The notes: a model not told the origin generated them from the letters alone. A stretch of DNA of 64,000 nt from Stutzerimonas sp. S1 (GCF_025966695.1 NZ_JAOEIY010000007.1:200918-264917), one strand, 5' to 3'. Shown: positions 49,460-59,550, numbered from the stretch's first letter. A program made the numbers and translations.

Positions 49460-50431
49460 ATGGCTGTTCAGGACCTGCTTTCGCAAGACGAGATCGATGC
49501 GCTCCTGCACGGGGTCGACGACGGTCTGGTGGATACCGAGAGCGACGCCGAACCCGGTTCGATCAAGAGCTACGACCTCACCAGCCAGGACCGCATCGTC
49601 CGTGGGCGCATGCCCACGCTGGAGATGATCAACGAGCGCTTCGCGCGTTACACCCGCATCAGCATGTTCAACCTGCTGCGCCGCTCGGCGGACGTCTCGG
49701 TGGGCGGTGTACAGGTGATGAAGTTCGGCGAGTACGTGCATTCGCTGTACGTGCCGACCAGTCTCAACCTGGTGAAGATGAAGCCGCTGCGTGGCACGGC
49801 GCTGTTCATACTCGACGCGAAGCTGGTGTTCAAACTAGTGGACAACTTCTTCGGCGGCGACGGCCGTCACGCCAAGATCGAAGGGCGCGAGTTCACGCCT
49901 ACCGAGCTGCGTGTGGTGCGCATGGTGCTGGATCAGGCGTTCACCGATCTCAAGGAAGCCTGGCACGCGGTGCTGGACGTCAACTTCGAGTACATCAATT
50001 CGGAAGTGAACCCGGCGCTGGCCAACATCGTCAGCCCCAGCGAGGTGGTGGTGGTGTCGACCTTCCACATCGAACTCGACAGCGGCGGCGGCGACCTGCA
50101 CGTGACCATGCCTTATTCGATGATCGAGCCGATCCGCGAGATGCTCGACGCCGGCTTCCAGTCCGACGTCAGCGACCAGGACGAGCGCTGGGTCAAGGCG
50201 CTGCGCGAGGACATTCTCGACGTCAACGTGCCGCTGGGCGCGACCGTGGTGCGGCGGCAGTTGAAGCTGCGCGACATTCTCAACATGCAGCCGGGCGATG
50301 TCATCCCGGTGGAAATGCCCGAAGACATGATCATGCGCGCCAATGGCATGCCGGCCTTCAAGGTCAAGCTGGGTGCCCACAAGGGCAACCTGGCGCTGCA
50401 GGTGCTAGAGCCGGTGGTTCGTCCGCGGTGA
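49460..50431 (+). CDS. fliM: Flagellar motor switch protein FliM
   Basis: 323 residues. The N-terminal LSQDEIDALLHG (7-18) is the CheY-P-binding peptide; the middle CheC-like domain starts near YDLTSQDRIVRGRMPTLEMI and the C-terminal SpoA domain (LKLRDILNMQPGDVIPVEMP) joins FliN. ATG 49460 is 13 bp after fliL. Confidence 0.98.
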   Translation: MAVQDLLSQDEIDALLHGVDDGLVDTESDAEPGSIKSYDLTSQDRIVRGRMPTLEMINERFARYTRISMFNLLRRSADVSVGGVQVMKFGEYVHSLYVPTSLNLVKMKPLRGTALFILDAKLVFKLVDNFFGGDGRHAKIEGREFTPTELRVVRMVLDQAFTDLKEAWHAVLDVNFEYINSEVNPALANIVSPSEVVVVSTFHIELDSGGGDLHVTMPYSMIEPIREMLDAGFQSDVSDQDERWVKALREDILDVNVPLGATVVRRQLKLRDILNMQPGDVIPVEMPEDMIMRANGMPAFKVKLGAHKGNLALQVLEPVVRPR

Positions 50432-50471
50432 CTCACTTTCTTACTCAATTCGAGCCGGTCGAGGATTAGCG

Positions 50472-50945
50472 ATGGCAGACGAACACGAAAACACTTCCCC
50501 AGAAGAGCAGGCGCTGGCCGACGAGTGGGCCGCGGCGTTGGCCGAGGCTGGCGATGCCAGCCAGGACGACATTGACGCGCTGCTCAATCAGGGGCCGGCC
50601 GCAGCCGAGCCTGCAGCACCGCGCGCGCCGCTGGAAGACTTTGCCAGTATGCCGAAGGCCGGCGGCGCACCGCTGGGGCTGGAGGGGCCGAACCTGGATG
50701 TGATCCTGGATATTCCAGTCTCCATTTCCATGGAGGTCGGCAGCACCGAGATCAGCATTCGCAACCTGCTGCAGCTCAACCAGGGCTCGGTGGTGGAGCT
50801 CGATCGGCTGGCAGGTGAGCCGCTGGACGTGCTGGTCAACGGTACGCTGATCGCGCATGGCGAGGTGGTGGTGGTCAACGAGAAGTTCGGCATTCGCCTG
50901 ACGGACGTGATCAGCCCCACCGAACGCATCAAGAAGCTGCGCTGA
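50472..50945 (+). CDS. fliN: Flagellar motor switch protein FliN
   Basis: 157 residues. The C-terminal SpoA domain (about 75-150, VSISMEVGSTEISIRNLLQL, GEPLDVLVNGTLIAHGEVV, VISPTERIKKLR) builds the C-ring base. The N-terminal extension contains SQDDIDALLNQG (30-41), which closely resembles the FliM CheY-binding peptide. Confidence 0.97.
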   Translation: MADEHENTSPEEQALADEWAAALAEAGDASQDDIDALLNQGPAAAEPAAPRAPLEDFASMPKAGGAPLGLEGPNLDVILDIPVSISMEVGSTEISIRNLLQLNQGSVVELDRLAGEPLDVLVNGTLIAHGEVVVVNEKFGIRLTDVISPTERIKKLR

Positions 50946-50946
50946 C

Positions 50947-51366
50947 ATGCGCGCGCTAGCCTTTCTCGGCCTGCTGCTCGCACTGCCGGCGCTGGCCGCC
51001 GAGCCGGCGACCAGCATGAGCAGCACCGACATGGGCGCTCAGTTGAGCAAGCTGCTGCTCGGCCTGCTGCTGGTGGTCGGGCTGATCTTCCTGCTCGCCT
51101 GGCTGCTGCGCCGCGTCCAGCAGCTGAACCCGCGCGGTACTCAGGTGATCAAGCTGGTTTCCAGTCAGGCGCTGGGCCCGCGCGAGCGGCTGGTGCTGGT
51201 GCAGGTAGGCAGCGAGCAGGTGCTGATCGGTCTATCCGCCGGCCGCATCACGCCGCTGCACGTGCTCAAGGAACCGGTGCATCTGCCCGATTCCGAGCCA
51301 GCCAATCCGGAGTTCGCTCAGCGCCTGATGGAGTTGCTGGGCAAGGATCACAAGGACAAGCCCTGA
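50947..51366 (+). CDS. fliO: Flagellar biosynthetic protein FliO
   Basis: 139 residues: signal-like N-terminus [20 protein letters not shown], a transmembrane helix (about 34-56) and a cytosolic part with [21 protein letters not shown] typical of FliO. It assists FliP assembly in the export gate. Starts one base after fliN; its stop overlaps fliP by one base. Confidence 0.93.
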   Translation: MRALAFLGLLLALPALAAEPATSMSSTDMGAQLSKLLLGLLLVVGLIFLLAWLLRRVQQLNPRGTQVIKLVSSQALGPRERLVLVQVGSEQVLIGLSAGRITPLHVLKEPVHLPDSEPANPEFAQRLMELLGKDHKDKP

Positions 51367-52142
51367 TGTTGCGTATTCTGCTGGCGGTCCTGCTGGCTAC
51401 GATTGCCCCGCTGGCGCTCGGTCAGGAGGCTGGCGGATTGCTGGCGCGCGGTGACAACCCGTTGTCGATTCCGGCGATCACCCTGAGCACCGACGCTCAG
51501 GGCCAACAGGAGTATTCGGTCAGCCTGCAGATCCTGCTGATCATGACGGCGCTGAGTTTCATTCCGGCGTTCGTCATGCTGATGACCAGCTTCACGCGGA
51601 TCATCATCGTCTTTTCCATCCTGCGCCAGGCGCTGGGCCTGCAGCAGACGCCGTCGAACCAGATCCTCATCGGTCTGACGTTGTTCCTCACGCTGTTCAT
51701 CATGGCGCCGGTATTCGAGCGGATAAACCAGGAGGCGCTGCAGCCCTACCTGGCTGAGCAGCTGCCGGCGCAGGAGGCGATCGCCCGCGCCGAGGTGCCG
51801 CTCAAGGCGTTCATGCTGGCGCAGACCCGCGAAAGCGACCTCGACCTGTTCATGCGCCTGTCGCGGCGGACCGACATCGCCAGTCCGGAGGCGGCGCCGC
51901 TGACGATCCTGGTGCCGGCATTCGTCACCTCGGAGCTGAAGACGGCGTTCCAGATCGGCTTCATGATCTTCATTCCGTTCCTCATCATCGACATGGTGGT
52001 GGCCAGCGTGCTGATGGCGATGGGCATGATGATGCTGTCGCCGCTGATCATCTCGCTGCCATTCAAGATCATGCTGTTCGTGCTGGTCGACGGCTGGGGG
52101 CTGATCATCGGCACCCTGGCCGGCAGCTTCGGCACGCTCTAG
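51366..52142 (+). CDS. fliP: Flagellar export gate protein FliP
   Basis: 258 residues with a cleavable signal peptide ([19 protein letters not shown]) and four later helices. [38 protein letters not shown] and [18 protein letters not shown] are the FliP signatures. Confidence 0.98.
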   Translation: MLRILLAVLLATIAPLALGQEAGGLLARGDNPLSIPAITLSTDAQGQQEYSVSLQILLIMTALSFIPAFVMLMTSFTRIIIVFSILRQALGLQQTPSNQILIGLTLFLTLFIMAPVFERINQEALQPYLAEQLPAQEAIARAEVPLKAFMLAQTRESDLDLFMRLSRRTDIASPEAAPLTILVPAFVTSELKTAFQIGFMIFIPFLIIDMVVASVLMAMGMMMLSPLIISLPFKIMLFVLVDGWGLIIGTLAGSFGTL

Positions 52143-52152
52143 GAGGCTCGTC

Positions 52153-52422
52153 ATGACGCCCGAAGTCGCGGTGGACCTGTTTCGCGAAGGCCTTTGGATG
52201 ACCGCGATGATCGTCGGTGTGCTGGTAATGCCCAGCCTGCTGGTCGGTCTGGTGGTGGCGATGTTCCAGGCCGCCACGCAGATTAACGAGCAGACGTTGA
52301 GCTTCCTGCCGCGCCTTTTGGTGATGCTGCTGACGCTGATCTGGGCTGGGCCTTGGCTGGTACGCGAGCTGATGGAATACACCCAGGGCCTGATCGCCAA
52401 CATTCCGCTGATCATCGGCTGA
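52153..52422 (+). CDS. fliQ: Flagellar export gate protein FliQ
   Basis: 89 residues, two transmembrane helices; MTPEVAVDLFREGLWMTAMI and the AATQINEQTLSFLPRL motif are family hallmarks. GGAGG precedes the ATG. Confidence 0.97.
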   Translation: MTPEVAVDLFREGLWMTAMIVGVLVMPSLLVGLVVAMFQAATQINEQTLSFLPRLLVMLLTLIWAGPWLVRELMEYTQGLIANIPLIIG

Positions 52423-52425
52423 GCC

Positions 52426-53202
52426 ATGCTGGAGCTGAGCAACGCGCAGATCGGCAGCTGGGTAGCGCAGTTCATGCTGCCGCTGTTTCGCATCGCGGCC
52501 TTGCTGATGAGCATGCCGATCATCGGTACCCAGCTGGTGCCGACGCGCGTGCGCTTGTACTTGGCGTTGGCCATTACCCTGGTGCTGGCACCAACCCTCG
52601 GCCCGATGCCGCTGGTCGAGGCGCTGAGCGTGCGCGCGCTGTTGCTGATTGCCGAGCAACTGTTGATCGGCGTGATGCTCGGCTTCGTGCTGCAGCTGTT
52701 CTTCCATGTCTTCATCGTTTCCGGGCAGCTGCTGGCGATGCAGATGGGCCTGGGCTTCGCCTCGATGGTCGATCCGGCCAACGGCGTGTCGGTGCCGGTG
52801 CTCGGACAGTTCTTCAACATGCTGGTGATCCTGCTGTTCCTGGCGATGAACGGCCATCTGGTGGTGCTGGAAATTCTCACCGAAAGCTTCGTGACCCTGC
52901 CGGTGGGTGGCGGGCTGTCGACCAACCATCTGTGGGAGGTGGCGGGGAAGCTTGGCTGGGTGCTCGGCGCCGGGCTGCTGCTGGTGCTGCCGGCGATCAC
53001 CGCGCTGCTGGTGGTCAACCTGGCGTTTGGCCTGATGACTCGCGCCGCACCGCAGCTGAACATTTTCTCAATCGGCTTTCCGCTGACTCTGGTACTGGGC
53101 CTGATCATCGTCTGGATCGGCATGGCCGATATCCTGGCGCAGTACCAGATCTTCGTCGGCGAGGCGCTGGCCATGCTGCGCGAGCTGGTGGGGCTGCGCT
53201 GA
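52426..53202 (+). CDS. fliR: Flagellar export gate protein FliR
   Basis: 258 residues, about six to seven hydrophobic helices. MLRELVGLR closes the protein; GLGFASMVDPANGVSVPVLG and VNLAFGLMTRAAPQLNIFSIG are conserved. Starts three bases after fliQ. Confidence 0.97.
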   Translation: MLELSNAQIGSWVAQFMLPLFRIAALLMSMPIIGTQLVPTRVRLYLALAITLVLAPTLGPMPLVEALSVRALLLIAEQLLIGVMLGFVLQLFFHVFIVSGQLLAMQMGLGFASMVDPANGVSVPVLGQFFNMLVILLFLAMNGHLVVLEILTESFVTLPVGGGLSTNHLWEVAGKLGWVLGAGLLLVLPAITALLVVNLAFGLMTRAAPQLNIFSIGFPLTLVLGLIIVWIGMADILAQYQIFVGEALAMLRELVGLR

Positions 53203-53235
53203 TGAACATGCTCATGCACAACGCGGAGGCCGTCG

Positions 53236-54372
53236 ATGGCTGAAAGCGAAAGCGGTGCCGACAAAAGCGAGGAACCCACAGAGAAACGCCGACGGGAATC
53301 TCGCGAGAAAGGCCAGATCGCGCGCTCGCGCGAGCTGAACACGGTGGCGGTCACCATCGGCGGGATCGGAGGGCTGCTGGCCTCCGGCGGCGGGTTGGCG
53401 CAGGCGCTGATGGGCATGATGCAGGGCAGCTTTGAGTTGAGCCGGGAGATGCTGCTCGATGAGGGCAGCATGGTGATGCTGCTGATGGCCAGCGGCATGA
53501 TCGCGCTGGAGGCCATCCTGCCGCTGCTGATCGCCCTGCTGATCGCCTCCATTGTCGGCCCGATTGCCTTGGGCGGCTGGCTGTTTTCGGCCAAGGCGAT
53601 GGCGCCCAACTTCGGCCGGATGAACCCCGGTGCCGGACTCAAGCGGATGTTTTCGACCAAGGCGCTGGTCGAGCTGCTCAAGGCGCTCGGCAAGTTTCTG
53701 GTGGTGCTGCTGGTGGCCTTGCTGGTGCTGTCTTCCTACCAGGACGACCTGCTGTCAATCGCCAAGCAGCCGCTGGATCTGGCGATCATGCACAGCGTCG
53801 AGCTGGTGGGCTGGTGTGCGCTGTGGATGGCCTGCGGGCTGATCCTGATCGCGGCGGTAGATGTGCCGTTCCAGCTCTGGGACAACAAGCAGAAGCTGAT
53901 GATGACCAAGCAGGAGGTCAGGGACGAGTACAAGGATTCCGAGGGCAAGCCCGAGGTCAAGTCGCGCATCCGCCAGTTGCAGCGCGAGATGGCCGAGCGG
54001 CGCATGATGCAGGCGGTGCCCGAAGCCGACGTGGTGATCACCAACCCGACGCACTTCGCCGTGGCGCTGAAATACGACGCCGCGCGGGGCGGGGCGCCGA
54101 TGCTGGTGGCCAAGGGCGGCGACTTCCTCGCGCTGAAGATCCGCGAGATCGCCCAGGAGCACAGCGTCACCGTCCTCGAATCACCGGCCTTGGCGCGGGC
54201 GGTGTACTACTCGACGGAGTTGGATCAGGAAATCCCGGCGGGGCTATATCTCGCTGTGGCTCAGGTGCTCGCCTATGTCTACCAGCTGCGGCAGTACCGC
54301 GCCGGCAAGGGCAGGCGGCCCGATCCGCTGCACGAACTGCCGATTCCGCCGGAATTACGCCGCGACGAATAA
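53236..54372 (+). CDS. flhB: Flagellar export switch protein FlhB
   Basis: 378 residues: DKSEEPTEKRRRESREKGQIARS N-terminus split over the charged head, four transmembrane helices, and the cytosolic autocleavage motif NPTH in VVITNPTHFAVALKY at about residue 272. It switches export from rod/hook to filament substrates. Last gene of the fliL operon. Confidence 0.98.
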   Translation: MAESESGADKSEEPTEKRRRESREKGQIARSRELNTVAVTIGGIGGLLASGGGLAQALMGMMQGSFELSREMLLDEGSMVMLLMASGMIALEAILPLLIALLIASIVGPIALGGWLFSAKAMAPNFGRMNPGAGLKRMFSTKALVELLKALGKFLVVLLVALLVLSSYQDDLLSIAKQPLDLAIMHSVELVGWCALWMACGLILIAAVDVPFQLWDNKQKLMMTKQEVRDEYKDSEGKPEVKSRIRQLQREMAERRMMQAVPEADVVITNPTHFAVALKYDAARGGAPMLVAKGGDFLALKIREIAQEHSVTVLESPALARAVYYSTELDQEIPAGLYLAVAQVLAYVYQLRQYRAGKGRRPDPLHELPIPPELRRDE

Positions 54373-54416
54373 TGGACGTAGGCTTGGCAGAGTATGGCGG
54401 CCGCCCTGCGTCGGCC

Positions 54417-54938
54417 TTACTCGATGACGCCGCAGGCGACCCGCGCGCCGCCACCGCCGAGTGGTTGCGGGTGATCGGAGTGATTGTCGCCGCCCTGATG
54501 CACCATCAGCGCCAGACCCTTGATATCACCGAGGCTCTTCAGTCGCGGGGCCAGTACCGGCTGGGTAGCCTTGCCATCGCCGTCCACGTACAGCGCCGGC
54601 AGGTCGCCCATGTGGCCGTCGCCCCAGGGTTCGCCATGCTTGCCGCTGTTCTTCGGGTCCCAATGGCCGCCGGCGGCGCCTGCGGCGGTGGGCTTGCCGT
54701 CGATCTCTGCTGCCTCGCAGCTGCCCTTGGCATGCACATGGAAGCCGTGGAGGCCCGGCTGTAGGCCCGCCAGCTCGGGGCGAAAGACCAGACCGTAGTC
54801 GCTGCTTTCGATCTTCACGCTGCCGACCGCCTCGCCGATGCCCTGGGCACTGACGGCTTTGAGCGGGACGCTGAGGGTTTCCGCCTGGACGCCGAGGACG
54901 GTGCAGCCGGCCAGCGCGGCGATGATCCACTGTTTCAT
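54417..54938 (-). CDS. sodC: Cu/Zn superoxide dismutase, periplasmic
   Basis: 173 residues with a signal peptide ([19 protein letters not shown]). Copper/zinc ligands are in [37 protein letters not shown] and [13 protein letters not shown]; the disulfide cysteines are in GSCEA and ACGVIE. It detoxifies periplasmic superoxide. It is the only minus-strand gene inside the flagellar cluster and lies between flhB and flhA. Confidence 0.95.
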   Translation of the reverse strand: MKQWIIAALAGCTVLGVQAETLSVPLKAVSAQGIGEAVGSVKIESSDYGLVFRPELAGLQPGLHGFHVHAKGSCEAAEIDGKPTAAGAAGGHWDPKNSGKHGEPWGDGHMGDLPALYVDGDGKATQPVLAPRLKSLGDIKGLALMVHQGGDNHSDHPQPLGGGGARVACGVIE

Positions 54939-55138
54939 CACGTGTCTCCTTGCAGATTGGACGGGGCGGCGGATTCCGCCGCACGAAGCTCTGACTGCGC
55001 GCGGCCCGGCGGGTTCGCAGACTTGGGCAGCGGACTCACCAGACCGCGACACGATGAGCTAAGTCCCGATGTCTGCGCCTCGCCAGCTCGCCGCGCCTGT
55101 CGATGTCGTCGGGCTGGGTGTAGGCCGGCGCGTCGAGT

Positions 55139-55154
55139 TGGACCCCTTCTTGCT
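55139..55154 (+). promoter_or_regulatory. Sigma-54 promoter of flhA operon
   Basis: TGGACC-CCTTC-TTGCT keeps the essential GG-N10-GC spacing with a two-base deviation in the -24 element. It lies 61 bp before the flhA start used here and reads into flhA-flhF-fleN. Confidence 0.75.
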
Positions 55155-55215
55155 ATAGCCCCGACAGAACGCATTCCTGCGTCAAAAAAACGATTCTGTC
55201 CGCTTGGGGGCTACG

Positions 55216-57336
55216 TTGGATCGCACGCAACTCATCAACATGCGCAACAGCCTGACGGGAGTCGGTCGGGGCAACCTCGGCGTGCCGCTGCTGTTGCTGG
55301 TCATGCTGGGCATGATGATGCTGCCGATCCCGGCATTCCTGCTCGACGTGCTGTTCACCTTCAATATCGCGCTGTCGATTGTGGTGCTGCTGGTCAGCGT
55401 CTATGCGCTGCGTCCGCTGGATTTCGCGGTATTTCCCACCATCCTGCTGGTCGCCACGCTGATGCGCCTGGCATTGAACGTCGCCTCGACCCGTGTGGTA
55501 CTGATCAACGGCCACGAGGGTGGCGCCGCGGCGGGGCACGTGATCGAAGCCTTCGGTAATGTGGTGATCGGCGGCAACTACGTGGTCGGTGTGGTGGTGT
55601 TCGCGATCCTGATGATCATCAACTTCGTGGTGGTGACCAAGGGCGCCGGGCGTATCTCCGAGGTGAGCGCGCGCTTCACCCTGGATGCCATGCCCGGCAA
55701 GCAGATGGCGATCGATGCCGACCTCAATGCCGGACTGATCGATCAGAGCGAGGCGAAAAAACGCCGCGTCGAGGTCGCTTCGGAGGCGGACTTCTATGGC
55801 TCGATGGACGGTGCCAGCAAGTTCGTCCGCGGCGATGCGATCGCCGGCCTGCTGATCCTGTTCATCAACCTGATTGGTGGCATCGGTATCGGTATGGCGC
55901 AGCACGGCCTGAGCTTCGCCGAGGCTGGTCGGGTCTACGCGCTACTGACGATCGGTGACGGTCTGGTGGCGCAGATTCCGTCGCTGTTGCTGTCGACCGC
56001 GGCGGCGATCATGGTGACCCGCGTCACCAGTTCAGAGGACATGGGCCAGCAGGTCCAGCGGCAGATGTTCGCCTCGCCGAAGGCGCTGGCCGTGTCGGCG
56101 GCGATCATGATTGCCATGGGCCTGGTGCCGGGCATGCCGCACATGTCCTTCCTCGGCCTGGGCGCCGCTGCCGCCGCCGGTGCTTACTGGATCTGGCATC
56201 GGCAGCGGCAGGTCAAGCAGCAGGCCGAGCAGGAAGTACAGAAGCAGCAGGAGCTGTTGCCAGCACAGCGTGCGGCGGAAACCAAGGAGCTTGGCTGGGA
56301 CGACGTCACGCCGGTGGACATGGTCGGTCTGGAGGTTGGCTACCGGCTGATCCCGCTGGTCGATCGCAACCAGGGTGGCCAGCTGCTGGCGCGGATCAAG
56401 GGTGTGCGCAAGAAGTTGTCGCAGGACCTGGGCTTCCTCATGCCGTCGGTGCATATCCGCGACAACCTCGATCTGTTGCCCAATGCCTATCGCCTGACGC
56501 TGATGGGCGTCAGCCTGGGCGAGGCGGAGGTCTACCCGGACCGCGAGCTGGCGATCAACCCGGGCCAGGTGTTCGGGCCGCTCAACGGCATCGCGGCCAA
56601 GGACCCGGCGTTCGGTCTGGAGGCGGTGTGGATCGAGGGCAGTCAGCGCGATCAGGCGCAGTCGCTCGGCTATACCGTGGTGGATGCCAGCACGGTGGTC
56701 GCCACGCACCTGAACCAGGTATTGCACAAGCACGCCCACGAACTGCTCGGTCATGAAGAGGTCCAGCAATTGCTGCAGCTGCTGGCCAAGAGCTCGCCGA
56801 AACTCGCCGAAGAGCTGGTGCCGGGCATGGTATCGCTGTCCACGCTGCTCAAGGTGCTGCAGGCGTTGCTGCAGGAGCAGGTGCCGGTACGCGATATCCG
56901 CACCATCGCCGAGGCCATCGCCAATGTGGCTGCCAAGAGTCAAGATCCCGCCGCTATGGTGGCGGCGGTGCGGGTCGCGCTGTGCCGCGCGATCGTGCAA
57001 AACGTTGTGGGACTAGAGCCCGAGCTGCCTGTGATCACCCTTGAGCCACGGTTGGAACAGATTTTGCTCAATAGCCTGCAGAAGGCCGGTCAGGGTGCCG
57101 AAGATGGCATCTTGCTGGAGCCGGGAATGGCCGAAAAGTTGCAGCGCTCATTGGTAGAGGCGGCGCAGCGTCAAGAAATGCTCGGCAAGCCGGCAATCCT
57201 CCTGGTAGCCGGACCGGTTCGCGCGATGTTGTCCCGGTTCGCGCGGTTGGCAGTGCCGAACATGCATGTGCTGGCCTATCAGGAAATACCGGACAACAAG
57301 CAGGTCACCATCGTTTCGACGGTGGGTCAGAATTAA
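55216..57336 (+). CDS. flhA: Flagellar export protein FlhA
   Basis: 706-residue export-gate component: about eight transmembrane helices in residues 20-325, then a cytosolic ring domain. Hallmarks are GRISEVSARFTLDAMPGKQM and AIDADLNAGLID. The start is a TTG at 55216 (LDRTQLIN) with GGGGG upstream; an earlier TTG at 55204 is less likely. There is no ATG start candidate before the conserved N-terminus. Confidence 0.96.
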   Translation: MDRTQLINMRNSLTGVGRGNLGVPLLLLVMLGMMMLPIPAFLLDVLFTFNIALSIVVLLVSVYALRPLDFAVFPTILLVATLMRLALNVASTRVVLINGHEGGAAAGHVIEAFGNVVIGGNYVVGVVVFAILMIINFVVVTKGAGRISEVSARFTLDAMPGKQMAIDADLNAGLIDQSEAKKRRVEVASEADFYGSMDGASKFVRGDAIAGLLILFINLIGGIGIGMAQHGLSFAEAGRVYALLTIGDGLVAQIPSLLLSTAAAIMVTRVTSSEDMGQQVQRQMFASPKALAVSAAIMIAMGLVPGMPHMSFLGLGAAAAAGAYWIWHRQRQVKQQAEQEVQKQQELLPAQRAAETKELGWDDVTPVDMVGLEVGYRLIPLVDRNQGGQLLARIKGVRKKLSQDLGFLMPSVHIRDNLDLLPNAYRLTLMGVSLGEAEVYPDRELAINPGQVFGPLNGIAAKDPAFGLEAVWIEGSQRDQAQSLGYTVVDASTVVATHLNQVLHKHAHELLGHEEVQQLLQLLAKSSPKLAEELVPGMVSLSTLLKVLQALLQEQVPVRDIRTIAEAIANVAAKSQDPAAMVAAVRVALCRAIVQNVVGLEPELPVITLEPRLEQILLNSLQKAGQGAEDGILLEPGMAEKLQRSLVEAAQRQEMLGKPAILLVAGPVRAMLSRFARLAVPNMHVLAYQEIPDNKQVTIVSTVGQN

Positions 57337-57351
57337 CCGAGGGTGCAGGCC

Positions 57352-58632
57352 ATGCAGGTCAAACGTTTCTTCGCCGCCGATATGCGCATTGCCATGAAGA
57401 TGGTGCGCGACGAGCTGGGCGCCGATGCCGTGATCATCGGCAATCGTCGGGTTGCTGGCGGCGTCGAGCTGACTGCCGTGCTCGATTACCCGATGCAGTC
57501 CGCACCCGAGGCCAAGAAACCCAACCCCGTGCTGGAAGCGGAGCTGCGCAAGACGCAGTCGCGCATTGCCTCGGCGCATGCTGAGCTGAGCACGCCGAGC
57601 CGCATGAAGGTGACTCAGGATCGTCAACTGCTTGACGAACAGCCGGTAGCTGCCGCGCCGCAGGCGGTGGCCGCCAGTGCCCCGCTCGATTCGCGAGCCT
57701 TCGAGAGCATGTACACCGAGCTGCAGGGCTTGCGCGAGCTGATCGAAGTGCAGCTCGGCTCGATCGCCTGGGGGCAGGAGCAGAGCCGTCGTCCGCAGCA
57801 GGCCGGCCTCTGGCGTCGCCTGCAACGCCTCGGACTGCCGGCGGAGCTGTCGCGCAGCCTGCTGGAGAAGGTCGCGGCCATCGCCGATCCGCGTCAGGCC
57901 TGGCGCATGGTGCTGGCGCATCTGGCGCAGGCGATCAAGGTCAGCAAGCAGGAGCCACTGGAAGAGGGTGGGGTGATCGCGCTGGTGGGACCGGCTGGGG
58001 TCGGCAAGACCACCACCTTGGCCAAGCTGGCGGCCCGTTACGTACTGAAGTACGGCGCGCAGAATATCGCGCTGGCAAGCATGGACAACTACCGCATCGG
58101 TGCCCAAGAGCAGCTGAAGACTCTCGGACGCATTCTCGATGTGCCGGTGGTACAGATCGATCCGTCGCAGCCGCTGGGCAAGACGCTGGCCCCGCTGGCG
58201 CGCAAGCGGATCATCCTGATCGACACCGCCGGGCTGCCGGCGAGCGATCCGACGCTGCGCATGCAGCTGGAGGCGCTGTCCGACCGTGGCGTCAAATCGA
58301 AAAACTATCTGGTGCTGGCCGCGACCAGTCAGAGCCAGGTGCTCAAGGCTGCCTGGCACAACTACCGGCGTTGTGGCCTGGCCGGTTGCATCCTGACTAA
58401 GCTTGACGAGGCCGGCTCGCTCGGCGATGTACTCGGGCTAACGATCAGCCAGCACTTGCCGATAGCCTATCTCGCCGACGGGCCGCGTATTCCCGATGAC
58501 CTGCACCTGCCGCGCAGCCATCAGCTGGTCAGTCGGGCGGTGAGTTTGCAGTCCGGCGAGGAGCCGAGCGAGGAAACCATGGCCGACATGTTCGCCGGTC
58601 TGTACAACGAATCATCGCGGCAGGCCGGATAA
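57352..58632 (+). CDS. flhF: Flagellar biosynthesis GTPase FlhF
   Basis: 426-residue SRP-type GTPase that sets the polar site of flagellum assembly. MQVKRFFAADMRIAMKMVRD N-terminus, N domain, then the G domain with GPAGVGKTTTLAKLA, DTAGLPASD and TKLDEAGSLGDVLGL. ATG 57352 follows GAGGGTG; GTG 57343 adds three residues. Confidence 0.96.
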   Translation: MQVKRFFAADMRIAMKMVRDELGADAVIIGNRRVAGGVELTAVLDYPMQSAPEAKKPNPVLEAELRKTQSRIASAHAELSTPSRMKVTQDRQLLDEQPVAAAPQAVAASAPLDSRAFESMYTELQGLRELIEVQLGSIAWGQEQSRRPQQAGLWRRLQRLGLPAELSRSLLEKVAAIADPRQAWRMVLAHLAQAIKVSKQEPLEEGGVIALVGPAGVGKTTTLAKLAARYVLKYGAQNIALASMDNYRIGAQEQLKTLGRILDVPVVQIDPSQPLGKTLAPLARKRIILIDTAGLPASDPTLRMQLEALSDRGVKSKNYLVLAATSQSQVLKAAWHNYRRCGLAGCILTKLDEAGSLGDVLGLTISQHLPIAYLADGPRIPDDLHLPRSHQLVSRAVSLQSGEEPSEETMADMFAGLYNESSRQAG

Positions 58633-58722
58633 GCTCTGCACGGCGTTACTCGAATAAACCAGATGCGTTCGGGCTGAATGCATCGCCGGCCTCCTGGCCC
58701 GAGCAATATATAGGCGTAGAAC

Positions 58723-59550
58723 ATGGGTATGCATCCCGTACAGGTGATTGCGGTGACCGGCGGCAAGGGTGGCGTCGGCAAGACCAACGTGTCGGTCAAT
58801 CTGGCGCTGGCCCTGGCCGAACTCGGGCGGCGCGTGGTGTTGCTGGATGCCGACCTCGGTCTGGCCAATGTCGACGTGCTGCTGGGGTTGACCACCAAAC
58901 GCACGCTTGCCGACGTGATCGCCGGCGAGTGCGACCTGCGCGATGTGTTGATTCCGGGGCCCGGCGGCATCCGCATTGTGCCGGCCGCCTCCGGCACGCA
59001 GAGCATGGTTCAGCTGTCCTCGCTGCAGCATGCCGGGCTGATCCAGGCCTTCAGCGACATCGGGGATGATCTCGATGTGCTGATCATCGACACGGCCGCC
59101 GGTATCGGCGATGCGGTGGTCAGCTTCGTGCGCGCCGCGCAGGAAGTGCTGCTGGTGGTGACCGACGAGCCGACTTCGATCACCGATGCCTATGCGCTGA
59201 TCAAGCTGCTCAACCGTGACTATGGCATCAACCGCTTTCGCGTCCTGGCCAACATGGCGCATGCCCCGCAGGAAGGGCGCAACCTGTTCGCCAAGCTGAC
59301 CAAGGTTACCGAGCGTTTTCTCGACGTCGCGTTGCAGTATGTCGGCGCGATCCCCTACGACGAAGCCGTGCGCAAGGCCGTGCAGAAGCAGCGTGCAGTC
59401 TATGAAGCCTATCCACGGTCCAAATGTTCACTGGCTTTCAAAGCCATCGCGCAGAAGGTCGACACCTGGCCGTTGCCGGCGACCCCGCGCGGGCACCTCG
59501 AGTTCTTCGTCGAGCGCCTGATCAGACCGGCTGCCGACACCCACGAATGA
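58723..59550 (+). CDS. fleN: Flagellar number regulator FleN (FlhG)
   Basis: 275-residue MinD/ParA-type ATPase that inhibits FleQ and limits flagellum number. Deviant Walker A GGKGGVGKTNVSVNLA, Walker B region VLIIDTAAGIGD, and a C-terminal amphipathic FFVERLI helix. Overlaps fliA by ATGA. Confidence 0.97.
   Translation: MGMHPVQVIAVTGGKGGVGKTNVSVNLALALAELGRRVVLLDADLGLANVDVLLGLTTKRTLADVIAGECDLRDVLIPGPGGIRIVPAASGTQSMVQLSSLQHAGLIQAFSDIGDDLDVLIIDTAAGIGDAVVSFVRAAQEVLLVVTDEPTSITDAYALIKLLNRDYGINRFRVLANMAHAPQEGRNLFAKLTKVTERFLDVALQYVGAIPYDEAVRKAVQKQRAVYEAYPRSKCSLAFKAIAQKVDTWPLPATPRGHLEFFVERLIRPAADTHE

Noticed and set aside
51348-53693. 781-codon minus-strand frame over fliP to flhB, Ser/Arg-rich
   Set aside because: Antisense of the export-gate genes; low-complexity composition from reversed Leu/Ala codons.
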